A DNA stretch of 64,000 bases from JACPDI01 sp035463475 (GTDB taxonomy: Bacteria; Acidobacteriota; Vicinamibacteria; Vicinamibacterales; 2-12-FULL-66-21). The stretch is taken from assembly GCA_035463475.1 (NCBI GenBank), contig DATHTE010000014.1, forward strand, positions 1-64,000, read 5' to 3'. The translations under genes were made by a program, and so were the position numbers. Under the pieces are notes generated by a model. The model worked only from the letters and a program-made list of their open reading frames with translations. It was not told the DNA's origin and did not search any database. Shown here in pieces: positions 16,790-26,508 of the stretch; the stretch's first letter is position 1, and every line of letters starts with the position of its first letter.

Positions 16790-17673
16790 TGAGGCGAATC
16801 ACCGTGGCGGCCATGCTGGCCTCATGGGGCCTGTCACCAATTGTCCTCATAACCGGACAATTGGTGACAGGCCCCGTCAAGCGCATCGTCTCGCTCGTAC
16901 CGAACGTCACCGAAATACTCTTCGAAATCGGCGCCGGAGATCGGGTCGTGGGGGTCAGCAGCTTCGACACGTATCCGCCGGAGGTCCAGCGCCTCGCGCG
17001 CGTCGGCGGCCTGCTCGATCCCGACCTCGAGCGAGTGTTCGAGCTGCGCCCGGACCTGGTCGTCATCTACGCGTCGCAGGTGGAGCTTGCGCAGCAGCTC
17101 GCCCGCGCGGGGATATCAACCTACGTGTATCGCCACGGCGGGGTGGCGGACGTTGTCGCGGCAATGCGCGAGCTGGGCACCATGCTGGGCATCGCCCCTC
17201 GCGCGGTGGAGGCGGCGCGCGAGCTGGAGCGGCGGCTCGAGGCGGTCCGTGCCAGCGTGCGCGGCAAGCCGCGGCCGCGCGTGCTGCTGGTGTTCGGGCG
17301 CGAGCCGGGCACGCTCCGCGCGGTTCACGCGAGCGGCGGGGTCGGCTTCCTGCACGACCTCGTCGAAATCGCGGGCGGACAGGACGTGTTCGCGGACATC
17401 GAGCGGGAATCAGTGCAGGCGTCCACCGAGCTGATCCTGGCGAGGGCGCCAGACGTGATCATCGAGGTGCACGCCGAGGGTCTCCTGAGCGACGAGACCG
17501 TCGCGCGCGAACGCGACGTCTGGCTGGCGTTGCCCGCCGTTCCGGCGGTGCGAAACGGCCGCGTTCACGTGCTCTCGGGGCAGGAGCTGGTCGTCCCCGG
17601 ACCGCGGCTCGCCGTCGCCGCGGAACGAATCGCGGCGGCGATTCACGCCCCGGGGCGCAAGCGAGCGCGCTGA
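16789..17673 (+). CDS. btuF: Periplasmic cobalamin-binding protein, BtuF-like
   Basis: 294 residues of the BtuF/FepB class III binding fold: 'VKRIVSLVPNVTEILFEIGA', 'VVGVSSFDTYPPEV', 'VGGLLDPDLERVFELRPDLV', a long connecting helix, then 'PRVLLVFGREPGTLRAVHAS'. Its N terminus is odd: after 'MRRITVAAMLA' the residues 'SWGLSPIVLITGQLVTGP' are encoded by a long palindrome (16826-16875), which has replaced or extended the signal peptide just before the mature domain. The remaining segment is still hydrophobic enough to serve as a signal or anchor. Last gene of the riboswitch operon. Confidence 0.87.
   Translation: MRRITVAAMLASWGLSPIVLITGQLVTGPVKRIVSLVPNVTEILFEIGAGDRVVGVSSFDTYPPEVQRLARVGGLLDPDLERVFELRPDLVVIYASQVELAQQLARAGISTYVYRHGGVADVVAAMRELGTMLGIAPRAVEAARELERRLEAVRASVRGKPRPRVLLVFGREPGTLRAVHASGGVGFLHDLVEIAGGQDVFADIERESVQASTELILARAPDVIIEVHAEGLLSDETVARERDVWLALPAVPAVRNGRVHVLSGQELVVPGPRLAVAAERIAAAIHAPGRKRAR
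16826..16875. repeat. Perfect 21-bp inverted repeat inside btuF
   Basis: The arms (16826-16846 and 16855-16875) are perfectly complementary over 21 bp, beginning GGGGCCTGTCACCAATTGTC, with an 8-nt loop TCATAACC. It lies in the signal-peptide region of btuF in an open frame. The GGGGCCTGT ends relate it loosely to the GGGGACTGTCCCC and GGGGTCAGACCCC elements elsewhere in the window. Its transcript would form a very stable hairpin early in the coding sequence. Confidence 0.85.
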
Positions 17674-17690
17674 GGCAGGGCGAAATCGCG

Positions 17691-17800
17691 GGACACCAAG
17701 ACGCACAGGCGCGGAGAGAAAAGGCCAACTCGCCCGCGCGTTCGCGCCGCCAGGGCGTCGTCCTCTGTGCGTCTCTGCGTCCTCTGCTCTGCGGTGGCGT
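17691..17800. repeat. Degenerate CTCTGCG-type inverted repeat
   Basis: Between btuF and mqnD (convergent) lies CACCAAGACGCACAGGCGCG on one side and CTGTGCGTCTCTGCGTCCTC on the other. They are loosely inverted copies of a CTGCGTCTCTGCG motif. No ORF with coding character is seen. It may act as a bidirectional terminator or be a decayed intergenic repeat. Confidence 0.35.
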
Positions 17801-17837
17801 TTGTTCTCCGCGACCTCGCCAGCCGTCTCCACGGCCT

Positions 17838-18662
17838 TTACGCAAAGTCGACCGGCACTCTCCTCGGAATCAGTCCCTTCTCGAACGCCTCCTCGAACAG
17901 CCGGCGCACCGCGGCGCGCCCGCGGTCGCCGTAGTCCAGCGTGAGCTGGTTCACGTACATGCCGACGAAGCGATCGGTCCGGTTCCGGTCGAGGCCGCGG
18001 CCGAACTGCTGCGCGTACGCCACCGCCTGGTTGCGATGGGAGAGCGCGTAGGCAATGCTGTCATGAAGCAGGCGTGAAACCTCGCGTATCGCGTCCGGCC
18101 CGAGGTCCCGGCGGATGACGTTCCCCCCAAGCGGCAGCGGCAGCCCTCCCGTACGATCGGCCCACCACTCGCCCAGATCGACGATCTTGCGGAGCCCCTC
18201 GTCCGCGTACGTGAGCTGCCCTTCGTGAATCAGGAGGCCGGCCGCCACGCGGCCGTCGCGCACGGCGTCCTGGATGCGATCGAAGGGCATCACTTCGTAC
18301 TCGAACGCGGGCTGGTAAAGGCGCAACACCAGGAACGCCGTCGTGAGCGTGCCCGGTACCGCCACCTTGATACCGTCGAGCGACCGTGGCCCATCCGCTC
18401 GCGCCACCAGTACCGGACCGTAGCGATCGCCCATGCTGGCGCCGTGCGGCAGCAGCGCGTAACGGTCGAACAGGTGCGCGTAGGCGTGGAAGGACACCGC
18501 GGTCACTTCGTAGCGCCCCTCGAAGGCCGCGCGGTTGAGCGATTCGATGTCGGAGAGGACCTGGGCGATCTCGTACGGCCCGGCGGCAATCGCGCCGCTC
18601 GCCAGGCCGTAGAACATGAACGCGTCGTCCGAGTCCGGGCTGTGGGCAACCGTGATCTTCAC
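17838..18662 (-). CDS. mqnD: 1,4-dihydroxy-6-naphthoate synthase MqnD
   Basis: 274 residues. The start 'MKITVAHSPDSDDAFMFYGL' is the MqnD signature, followed by 'DIESLNRAAFEGRYEVTAVS', 'LPHGASMGDRYGPVLVA', 'KVAVPGTLTTAFLVLRL' and 'GLLIHEGQLTYADEGLRKIV'. The periplasmic-binding-protein fold acts here as an enzyme, converting cyclic dehypoxanthine futalosine to dihydroxynaphthoate. It pairs functionally with mqnE (10749-11894); mqnA and mqnC are not in the window. It lies 3 bp downstream of a small secreted protein gene. Confidence 0.92.
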   Translation of the reverse strand: MKITVAHSPDSDDAFMFYGLASGAIAAGPYEIAQVLSDIESLNRAAFEGRYEVTAVSFHAYAHLFDRYALLPHGASMGDRYGPVLVARADGPRSLDGIKVAVPGTLTTAFLVLRLYQPAFEYEVMPFDRIQDAVRDGRVAAGLLIHEGQLTYADEGLRKIVDLGEWWADRTGGLPLPLGGNVIRRDLGPDAIREVSRLLHDSIAYALSHRNQAVAYAQQFGRGLDRNRTDRFVGMYVNQLTLDYGDRGRAAVRRLFEEAFEKGLIPRRVPVDFA

Positions 18663-18665
18663 GCG

Positions 18666-19112
18666 CTAATGTCTGTCGTTGTTCTTGTTCTTTTCCATCG
18701 CCCACTTGATCAGCGCGGCGACGGCGCCGGGGATGTCCGCCGCGGGCGCGCGGAACTCCTGGGGCGTGACGACCGAGAGGAACTCCTGGTGGGTCATGCC
18801 GCCGTACCTGACCGGCGCGCTCGTCACGTTCTCGCCTTCGACGAACAGCTCGAGACGCGGCGCCTGCCCGTACACGTTGATGTAGTACTCGAGGCGCAGC
18901 CTGTCCTTCGACTGTCGTGCCGCGGGCTGGGCGGCGAGCCGGCGTCGAATGCGCGTGAGCGACACCGGAAGCTCGTCACGCTGATCGCTTCCGCCTGCCA
19001 GCGCGCGGCTGCGCGCCGAGGCTGTTTCCGTCTCCTGCGACGGCTGCGCGAAACTCGCCTGTGGCGCCGCGAGCGCGGAGACGAAAACGAGGCAGACGAG
19101 GCTGTGCACCAT
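18666..19112 (-). CDS. Secreted hypothetical protein
   Basis: 148 residues. It starts with a signal peptide 'MVHSLVCLVFVSALAAPQAS', cleaved near 'SFAQ'. The mature part has a charged linker and a compact domain with 'RLRLEYYINVYGQAPRLELF' and 'GGMTHQEFLSVVTPQEFRAP'. No enzymatic motif is recognised. The ATG at 19112 is chosen because it leaves a 1-bp gap to the iscS stop and starts at the signal peptide. Position between iscS and mqnD suggests co-transcription, not necessarily a shared role. Confidence 0.65.
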   Translation of the reverse strand: MVHSLVCLVFVSALAAPQASFAQPSQETETASARSRALAGGSDQRDELPVSLTRIRRRLAAQPAARQSKDRLRLEYYINVYGQAPRLELFVEGENVTSAPVRYGGMTHQEFLSVVTPQEFRAPAADIPGAVAALIKWAMEKNKNNDRH

Positions 19113-19113
19113 C

Positions 19114-20277
19114 TTAGCGGCCGATCCCCAGCCGGGACGCTTTCTCACGGAGCTGGGTCACCGCGCGGACCACGCGATCGGCCGCGACATCCACGTCTTC
19201 GTCAGTCGTAAAGCGACCCAGCCCGAACCGAATGGACGCGCGCGCAAGATCGTCGCCGACCCCGAGCGCCGTGAGCACGTGTGACGGCGCCTCGCTCGCC
19301 GACGCGCACGCCGAGCCGGTCGAAACCGCGATGTCCCCAAGGCTCATGAGCAGCGCCTCGGGCTCGACACGTTCGAAGCCGACGTTGAGATTGTGCGGCA
19401 AGCGCCGTTCCAGAGAACCGTTGACGACGACGCCGTCCAGCTCGCGCAGCCGCGCCAGCAGCCGATCCCGGAGCGCTCGCAGGCGCGTCGCCTCGGCCTC
19501 GGCCTCCTCGGCACAGAGCTCGGCTGCCTTCCCGAACCCGACAATGCCCGGCACGTTGAGGGTTCCGGACCGGAGTCCGTGCTCGTGCTTTCCTCCGTGG
19601 AGGAGCGGCGCAATCGCCACCGGCGGTTTCCGCCGGCGGACCACGAGCGCGCCGACGCCTTTCGGGCCGTAGATCTTGTGCGCCGAGAGTGACGCGAGAT
19701 CCACTCCGAGCGTGCTGACGTTGAACGGGATCTTCCCGGCCGCCTGCACCGCATCGGTATGGAACGTCACTCCGCGGCTGGCCGCGATCGCGGCCGCTTC
19801 GCTGATCGGCTGGAGGACTCCGATCTCGTTGTTCGCGGCCATGACGCTCACGACGATGGTGCGGTCGTCGATCGCCTCCTGGAGTCGATCGAGATCGATC
19901 AGGCCGTCGGGCTGAACGGGCAGGAAGGTGACACGGAAGCCTTCCTCCTGGAGGTATCTCGCCGTGTCTATCACCGAGCTGTGCTCGGTCGCCACCGTGA
20001 CGATGTGATCGCCGCGCGTGCGGCTGGCGCGGGCGACGCCCTGCAGCGCGAGGTTGTTCGCCTCCGAGCCGCCGCTCGTGAAGCAGACCTCCCGCGCGGT
20101 CGCCCCGACCAGCCGCGCCACCTGTTCGCGCGCCTGCTGAACGGCGTCGGCCGCGTCCCACCCGTACGCGTGGGTCTTGCTCGACGGGTTGCCGAACGTC
20201 TCACAGAAAAACGGCAGCATCGCGTCGCAGACGCGACGATCGACAGGGGTCGTTGCGTGATAGTCGAGATACCGCAT
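19114..20277 (-). CDS. iscS: Cysteine desulfurase, IscS/NifS type
   Basis: 387 residues, PLP-dependent. Blocks: 'MRYLDYHATTPVDRRV', 'CFTSGGSEANNLAL', 'TEHSSVIDTARYLQEEGFRV', PLP lysine in 'SLSAHKIYGPKGVGALVVRR' and the catalytic cysteine C324 in 'STGSACASASEAPSHVL'. The long flexible loop around that Cys is the IscS-type (class I) feature, unlike SufS at 21277-22533. It removes sulfur from cysteine for Fe-S clusters or tRNA thiolation. Having both desulfurase classes within 3 kb suggests division of labour. Confidence 0.93.
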   Translation of the reverse strand: MRYLDYHATTPVDRRVCDAMLPFFCETFGNPSSKTHAYGWDAADAVQQAREQVARLVGATAREVCFTSGGSEANNLALQGVARASRTRGDHIVTVATEHSSVIDTARYLQEEGFRVTFLPVQPDGLIDLDRLQEAIDDRTIVVSVMAANNEIGVLQPISEAAAIAASRGVTFHTDAVQAAGKIPFNVSTLGVDLASLSAHKIYGPKGVGALVVRRRKPPVAIAPLLHGGKHEHGLRSGTLNVPGIVGFGKAAELCAEEAEAEATRLRALRDRLLARLRELDGVVVNGSLERRLPHNLNVGFERVEPEALLMSLGDIAVSTGSACASASEAPSHVLTALGVGDDLARASIRFGLGRFTTDEDVDVAADRVVRAVTQLREKASRLGIGR

Positions 20278-20355
20278 GACGTAATGTTTCAGTTTACTTG
20301 ACGGGGAGCGTCATGCGAAGGCCGAAGGCCGGATGCACAAGGCCGAATGGGAGCC

Positions 20356-20760
20356 CTACCAGAGCCCCAGTTGAAGCTTCGCCGCTTCGGACATCCGGTC
20401 CTTCGTCCAGGGGGGCTCCCAGACGATTTCGACGCGTGCGCTTCGAACACCCGGGACCCGCTGCACCTTCTCGCGCACTTCGACCGGCAGGGACTGCGCC
20501 GCGGGGCACGCCGGCGCCGTCAGCGTCATCCGGATCCCCACGTTGGCGTCCGCATCGACGAGGACGTCGTAGATCAGACCGAGCTCGTAGATGTTCACCG
20601 GGATCTCCGGATCGAACACGGTCTTCATCGCGTCCAGGACGGCGGGGCGGAGCTCCGCGGTTTTCGCGGGGTCGGGGACGAGATCGGCAATCGACTCGCT
20701 GGGAACCGAGTCTGCGTCGGGAGCGGCAAAAGGATCTGGAATCACGGGAAAGTTCTTCAT
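20356..20760 (-). CDS. sufT: SufT/MIP18-like (DUF59) Fe-S assembly protein
   Basis: 134 residues. After a variable N terminus (about 1-35) comes the DUF59 domain: 'VLDAMKTVFDPEIPVNIYEL', 'GLIYDVLVDADANVGIRMTL', 'TAPACPAAQSLPVEVREKV' and the closing 'VEIVWEPPWTKDRMSEAAK'. SufT proteins help mature or target Fe-S clusters under iron or oxidative stress. It follows sufU with only a 52-bp gap that holds a palindrome, so it likely belongs to the suf transcript. Confidence 0.9.
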   Translation of the reverse strand: MKNFPVIPDPFAAPDADSVPSESIADLVPDPAKTAELRPAVLDAMKTVFDPEIPVNIYELGLIYDVLVDADANVGIRMTLTAPACPAAQSLPVEVREKVQRVPGVRSARVEIVWEPPWTKDRMSEAAKLQLGLW

Positions 20761-20774
20761 GCGTTAAGTCGGCA

Positions 20775-20800
20775 TGGCAGGCCTGAAGGCCCGCGCTACA
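20775..20800. repeat. GTAGCGC-type palindrome between sufU and sufT
   Basis: On the minus strand the unit reads TGTAGCGCGGGCCTTCAGGC, then CTGCCA. Its core GGCAGGCCT-GA-AGGCCCGC is an imperfect palindrome of the same family as 9519-9576 (GTAGCGCAGGGC). Lying inside the suf gene run, it could form a hairpin in the mRNA and attenuate or stabilise it. Confidence 0.6.
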
Positions 20801-20812
20801 CGTCTCCGCACG

Positions 20813-21277
20813 TCACGCCGACGGGTCTTCTGTTGACACGGGGCCGGTGACGCTGCCTGCCTGCACGGCCGCCTTCAGCGTGTGCCACGCCAGGCTCGCG
20901 CACTTCACCCGCGTGGGAAACTCGCGCACGCCGGCCAGCACAGACAGCTTGCCGAGATCCGCCGGCGGCGTATCGGTCGAGGAGGTCACCATGTCGTGGA
21001 ATCGATCGAACAGCCGATCGGCCTCGGCCAGCGTCTTACCTTTCAGCGCCTCGGTCATCAGCGAGGCGGAGGCCTTCGAGATCGCGCACCCCGAGCCGAG
21101 GAAGGTCACGTCGCGGATGACGTCGCCGTCCAGATCGAGGTAGAGCGTCAGTCTGTCGCCGCAGAGCGGGTTGAAGCCTTCCGCGCGACGCGCCGGCGGC
21201 GGCAGCTCCCGGAAGTTCCTCGGCCGCCGGTTGTGGTCGAGGATCACTTCCTGGTAGAGGTCCTGCAGCTCGGACAT
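20813..21277 (-). CDS. sufU: Fe-S scaffold / sulfur-transfer protein SufU
   Basis: 154 residues of the SufU/IscU-like fold. Opening 'ELQDLYQEVILDHNRRPRNF' is the SufU signature. The zinc or cluster cysteines are in 'NPLCGDRLTLYLDLDG', 'FLGSGCAISKASASLMTEAL' and 'FPTRVKCASLAWHTL'. An insertion between the last two blocks (about residues 95-120) is typical of SufU as opposed to IscU. SufU takes the persulfide from SufS. The ATG overlaps the sufS stop by one base, so the pair is coupled. Confidence 0.93.
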   Translation of the reverse strand: MSELQDLYQEVILDHNRRPRNFRELPPPARRAEGFNPLCGDRLTLYLDLDGDVIRDVTFLGSGCAISKASASLMTEALKGKTLAEADRLFDRFHDMVTSSTDTPPADLGKLSVLAGVREFPTRVKCASLAWHTLKAAVQAGSVTGPVSTEDPSA

Positions 21278-22533
21278 CAGCCGAACACCTCGCGGACCTT
21301 GCGCAGCGCAGCCCCCAGCGTGTCCAGCTCCTCGCGCGTGTTGTACATCGCGAGCGACGCCCGTGCGGTCGCCGGCACGGAGAATCGTTCCATGAGCGGC
21401 TGGGCGCAGTGGTGCCCCGTGCGGATCGCGACCCCTTCGCGGTCGACGATCGTGCCGATGTCGTGCGGGTGGATGCCCTCCATGACGAACGAGAGGATGC
21501 TGGCCTTGCGCGCCGCGGTGCCAATCAGTCTCAGCCCCGGGATCCGCCGGACCACGTCGGTGCCGTACTCCAGCAGCTCCGCCTCGTGCGCGGCGACGCG
21601 ATCGAGCCCCACGGAGGTGACGAAGTCAATCGCGGCGCCGAGTCCCACCGCGCCCGCGATGTTCGGCGTGCCCGCCTCGAACTTGTACGGCGCGACGTTG
21701 TAGCTCGTCTTGTCGAAGCGCACGGAGCTGATCATGTCGCCGCCCCCCTGGTAGGGCGGCATCCGCTCGAGCAGTTCGGCCCGGCCGTACAGCGAGCCGA
21801 TGCCGGTCGGCCCGTACAGCTTGTGCCCGGTGAGCGCGTAGAAATCGCAGCCGAGCGCGCGGACATCGACGGGCATGTGGTAGGTCGCCTGCGAGCCGTC
21901 CACCAGCACGGGCACGCCGCGGGCGTGCGCCATCGCCACAATCTCGGCAATCGGGTTGATCGTCCCGAGCGCGTTGGAGAGATGGGTGACGGCGAGCATC
22001 CGCGCGCGCGGCCCGAGCAGCGCCTCGAGGCGATCCAGCCTCAACTCTCCCGCGTCGTTGACCGGCACCACGCGCAGGCTCGCGCCGCTCTGCTCGCAGA
22101 GCATCTGCCACGGAACGATGTTGGAGTGGTGCTCCATCTCCGTGATCACCACCTCGTCTCCGGGTCCCACGTTCTGGCGCCCGAACGTCTGCGCCACCAG
22201 GTTGATCGCCTCGGTCGCGTTGCGGGTGAAGACGATTTCCCGCGCGTGGGCGGCGTTCAGGAAACGCCGGACTTTCTCGCGTGCGCCCTCGAAGGCGGCC
22301 GTGGCCCGCTCGCTCAGCTCGTGGACGCCCCGGTGCACGTTCGCGTTCTCTTCGGAGTAGAACCGGACGATCGCATCGAGCACCGCCCTGGGCTTCTGCG
22401 TGGTCGCAGCGTTGTCGAGGTATACGAGCGGCTTTCCGCCGCGAACGGTGCGGGAAAGGATCGGGAACTCGGCGCGAATCCGCGCCGTGTCGAAGGCCAC
22501 CGTTGCCTGGGCGCCGGCCGTCCCTCTCATCAC
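21277..22533 (-). CDS. sufS: Cysteine desulfurase SufS (class II)
   Basis: 418 residues, PLP fold type I. Key parts: 'GGKPLVYLDNAATTQKPRAV', 'NVHRGVHELSERATAAFEGA', 'FTRNATEAINLVAQTFG', 'EMEHHSNIVPWQMLCEQSGA', PLP lysine in 'FYALTGHKLYGPTGIGSLYG' and the active cysteine C376 in 'RTGHHCAQPLMERF'. The short Cys loop is the class II form that needs SufU. In 'DGSQATYHMPVDV' the usual GAQ is GSQ. Stop overlaps the sufU start; 5' end overlaps the sufD stop by 4 bp. Confidence 0.95.
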   Translation of the reverse strand: MMRGTAGAQATVAFDTARIRAEFPILSRTVRGGKPLVYLDNAATTQKPRAVLDAIVRFYSEENANVHRGVHELSERATAAFEGAREKVRRFLNAAHAREIVFTRNATEAINLVAQTFGRQNVGPGDEVVITEMEHHSNIVPWQMLCEQSGASLRVVPVNDAGELRLDRLEALLGPRARMLAVTHLSNALGTINPIAEIVAMAHARGVPVLVDGSQATYHMPVDVRALGCDFYALTGHKLYGPTGIGSLYGRAELLERMPPYQGGGDMISSVRFDKTSYNVAPYKFEAGTPNIAGAVGLGAAIDFVTSVGLDRVAAHEAELLEYGTDVVRRIPGLRLIGTAARKASILSFVMEGIHPHDIGTIVDREGVAIRTGHHCAQPLMERFSVPATARASLAMYNTREELDTLGAALRKVREVFG

Positions 22534-23891
22534 ATCACTCCGTCGCGCCGCAGCTGCGCGAACAGCTCGGCTTCGAGCTGATCGCGAAGGGACTCGATCT
22601 TCACGCGGTTCAGGATGTCTCCCGCGAACGCGTGGATCAGCATGTCACGCGCCTGCTGCGCCGACAGGCCACGGGCCCGCAGGTAGAACAGGGCCTCCTC
22701 GTCGAGCTGTCCGATCGCCGCTCCGTGCGTGCACTTCACATCGTCGGCGAAGATCTCGAGCTGCGGCTTCGTGTTGATCTGCGCTTCGTCGGAGAGCAGC
22801 AGCGCGCGGTTGGTCTGTTTCGCGTCGGTCTTCTGCGCATCCGGCCGCACGATGATCTTGCCGTTGAAGATCGCCCGCGACCGCCCCGCGAGGATGCCCT
22901 TGTACAGCTCGTGGCTGCCGCAGTGCGGCTTCGCGTGGTCGATCGTCGTGTGGGTGTCGACGAGCCGCTGCCCGTCGCTCAGATACAGGCCGTTCAGCGT
23001 GCAGTCCACTCCCTCGCCGTCGAGGAGCGCCACCGCGTCGTTTCGCACGATCTGCCCGCCCAGCGTGAACGCGTGCGAGAGGAAGGTGGCGCTGCGCGCG
23101 CACCGGACGACCTGGAGGGCGACGTGGAACGCGCCGGCGCTCTCGCGCTGGTCCTTGTAGTAGTCCACGACGGCGTTCTCGCCGATCTCGAACTCGCCCA
23201 CCGCGTTGGTGAAGTACGTCGGCCCTTCCGAGCCGACATAGCTCTCCACGATCCGCACCTGCGAACTGGCGCCCACGAGCGCCAGCACGCGCGGATGCGA
23301 CATGAACGCCTCCGGCGACGACGAGACCGATACGAAGACGATGTGGAGGGGTCGCTCCACGATCGTGCCCGGGCGCACCCGGATGAACAGCCCGTCCTGC
23401 AGGAACGCCGTGTTCAGCGCGACGAAGGCGCGATGGTCGAACGACGCCAGCCGGCCGATGACCGGCTGGAGCGCGGCCGGCGCCCGATCCAAGGCCTCGG
23501 CGAGGCTTGCCACCTCGACGCCCGCGGGCGAGTCGGGCGACGACCACTCCGGCGCGTACCGGCCGTTCACGAGCACGAGCCGATGCGCGTCCACGCCCTG
23601 GACCGATTCGAGCAGCGCGGCGGCCGCGCCGTTCACGTCGGCCGAGCCGAGACGGAACGTCGTCTCGCCGATGGGCGCGACGTTGGTGAAACGCCATTCC
23701 TCGTCGCGCGTCGTGGGGATTCCCAGTTCCGCGAAGCGGGCCATGGCGCGGCCGCGCAACTCACGCAACCACGCTGGCTGCGAGCTTCCCGCGCCCGCGT
23801 TGAACCGCTCGTATTCGAGCAGAAAGCCGCTCCGCTCGCGCGACGCCTCCGCAGGGCTCACGACAACCGGTGCCATGCCGCTGTCGCTCAC
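22530..23891 (-). CDS. sufD: Fe-S cluster assembly protein SufD
   Basis: 453 residues. The C-terminal beta-helix SufBD core carries 'FVALNTAFLQDGLFIRVRPG', 'VRIVESYVGSEGPTYFTNAV', 'DTHTTIDHAKPHCGSHELYK', 'RAIFNGKIIVRPDAQKTDAK', 'QTNRALLLSDEAQINTKPQL' and 'CTHGAAIGQLDEEALFYLRA', all SufD/SufB hallmarks. The N-terminal 110 residues are helical. It forms the SufBC2D scaffold complex. It overlaps both sufS and sufC by 4 bp. Confidence 0.94.
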   Translation of the reverse strand: MSDSGMAPVVVSPAEASRERSGFLLEYERFNAGAGSSQPAWLRELRGRAMARFAELGIPTTRDEEWRFTNVAPIGETTFRLGSADVNGAAAALLESVQGVDAHRLVLVNGRYAPEWSSPDSPAGVEVASLAEALDRAPAALQPVIGRLASFDHRAFVALNTAFLQDGLFIRVRPGTIVERPLHIVFVSVSSSPEAFMSHPRVLALVGASSQVRIVESYVGSEGPTYFTNAVGEFEIGENAVVDYYKDQRESAGAFHVALQVVRCARSATFLSHAFTLGGQIVRNDAVALLDGEGVDCTLNGLYLSDGQRLVDTHTTIDHAKPHCGSHELYKGILAGRSRAIFNGKIIVRPDAQKTDAKQTNRALLLSDEAQINTKPQLEIFADDVKCTHGAAIGQLDEEALFYLRARGLSAQQARDMLIHAFAGDILNRVKIESLRDQLEAELFAQLRRDGVM

Positions 23892-24657
23892 GCCCTGAGC
23901 GCCTCCGCGCGTGCGACCTCGTCCTCGATCCAGCCGTAGCCCTTCTCTTCGAGCTCCAGCGCGAGGTCCTTCCCGCCGGACTTGACGATGCGCCCGTCCA
24001 CCAGGACGTGCACGAAGTCAGGGACGATGTAGTTGAGCAGCCGCTGGTAGTGCGTGACGACGATCATCGAGCGCTCCGGCGAACGGAGCGCGTTGACGCC
24101 GCTGGCGACCGTCTTGAGGGCGTCGATATCGAGCCCGGAGTCGGTCTCGTCGAGAATCGCGAGCTTCGGCTCGAGGACCGCCATCTGGAAAATCTCGTTT
24201 CGCTTCTTCTCGCCGCCGGAGAAGCCCTCGTTCACCGACCGTCCCAGCATGGCCTGATCGATGTCGAGGATCTGCGCCCGCTCCCGGATGAACTGCATGA
24301 ATTCGACGGCGTCCAGCTCCGGCATCCCGAGGTGGGCGCGCTTGGCGTTCAGTGCCGCCTTGAGGAAGTACGCGTTGTTGACCCCGGTGATCTCCACAGG
24401 GTACTGGAACGCCATGAACAGCCCCCCACGGGCCCGTTCGTCCGGGTCCATCCCGAGGAGGTCCTTCCCCTCGTAAGTCGCTTCGCCGGCGACGATTTCG
24501 TAATGGGGGTGCCCGGCGAGCGCGCGCGCGAGCGTGCTCTTCCCGGAGCCGTTCGGGCCCATGATGGCGTGCACTTCCCCCGCCCCCACGTTCAGATCGA
24601 TGCCGCGCAGGATGGTCTTGCCTTCCGCGCGGACCTGCAGGTTCTTGATGACGAGCA

Positions 24658-24658
<1 letters not shown>
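23888..24658 (-). CDS. sufC: Fe-S assembly ATPase SufC
   Basis: 256 residues from the ATG at 24658; the upstream in-frame extension is antisense noise. Walker A 'GPNGSGKSTLARALAGHPHY' (from about residue 34), 'GLFMAFQYPVEITGVNNAYF', signature 'NEGFSGGEKKRNEIFQMAVL', Walker B 'PKLAILDETDSGLDIDALK' and 'MIVVTHYQRLLNYI'. SufC powers the SufBCD scaffold. One-base overlap with sufB stop and 4-bp overlap with sufD. Confidence 0.96.
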
Positions 24659-26103
<1,445 letters not shown>

Positions 26104-26127
26104 GCTGAAACCTGAACCCTGAACCCG
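26104..26127. repeat. Short CTGAACC heptamer tract
   Basis: CTGAAACCTGAACCCTGAAC lies directly upstream of the sufB start on the minus strand. It is the same low-complexity family as 4540-4606 and 27066-27240. It occupies the place where a ribosome binding site for sufB is expected, and none is obvious. Confidence 0.55.
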
Positions 26128-26169
26128 CCCCCGCGTCCGGCGTCCCCGGACGCTACGGCGAGGCAAGCC

Positions 26170-26508
26170 CTAAATACTGAACGACGTCCCACACCCGCAC
26201 GTGCTCTTCGCGTTCGGGTTCTGAAAGATGAAGCCCTTGCTCAACAGGCTGGTGTCGTAGTCCAGCACCGTCCCCTCGAGCACGCGCATGCTCCGCGGAT
26301 CGACGAAGACCTTCGCGCCGTTTGGTCCCTCGAAGACGAGGTCGGTCTCCTTCGGCGCCGCCTCCCATCCGAAGACGTAGCTGAACCCCGAACAGCCGCC
26401 CGCCTTGACCCCAACGCGCAGGCCGCCTCCCGCGAGGCCGTTCTTGTCCAGCATGCGCGCGATAATCTCTGCCGCGTTCTCGCTGATCTGCAACATCGCC
26501 GCTGTCAT
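26170..26508 (-). CDS. erpA: A-type Fe-S carrier (ErpA/SufA/HesB)
   Basis: 112 residues. A-type carrier cysteines are present in 'GGLRVGVKAGGCSGFSYVFG' and the C-terminal 'NPNAKSTCGCGTSFSI' (CxC). The block 'VFVDPRSMRVLEGTVLDYD' is also typical. It accepts clusters from SufBCD and delivers them to apoproteins. The ATG at 26508 overlaps the rrf2 stop by 4 bp (ATGA); another ATG four codons later (MLQ) is possible. ErpA versus SufA cannot be settled from sequence alone. Confidence 0.9.
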   Translation of the reverse strand: MTAAMLQISENAAEIIARMLDKNGLAGGGLRVGVKAGGCSGFSYVFGWEAAPKETDLVFEGPNGAKVFVDPRSMRVLEGTVLDYDTSLLSKGFIFQNPNAKSTCGCGTSFSI

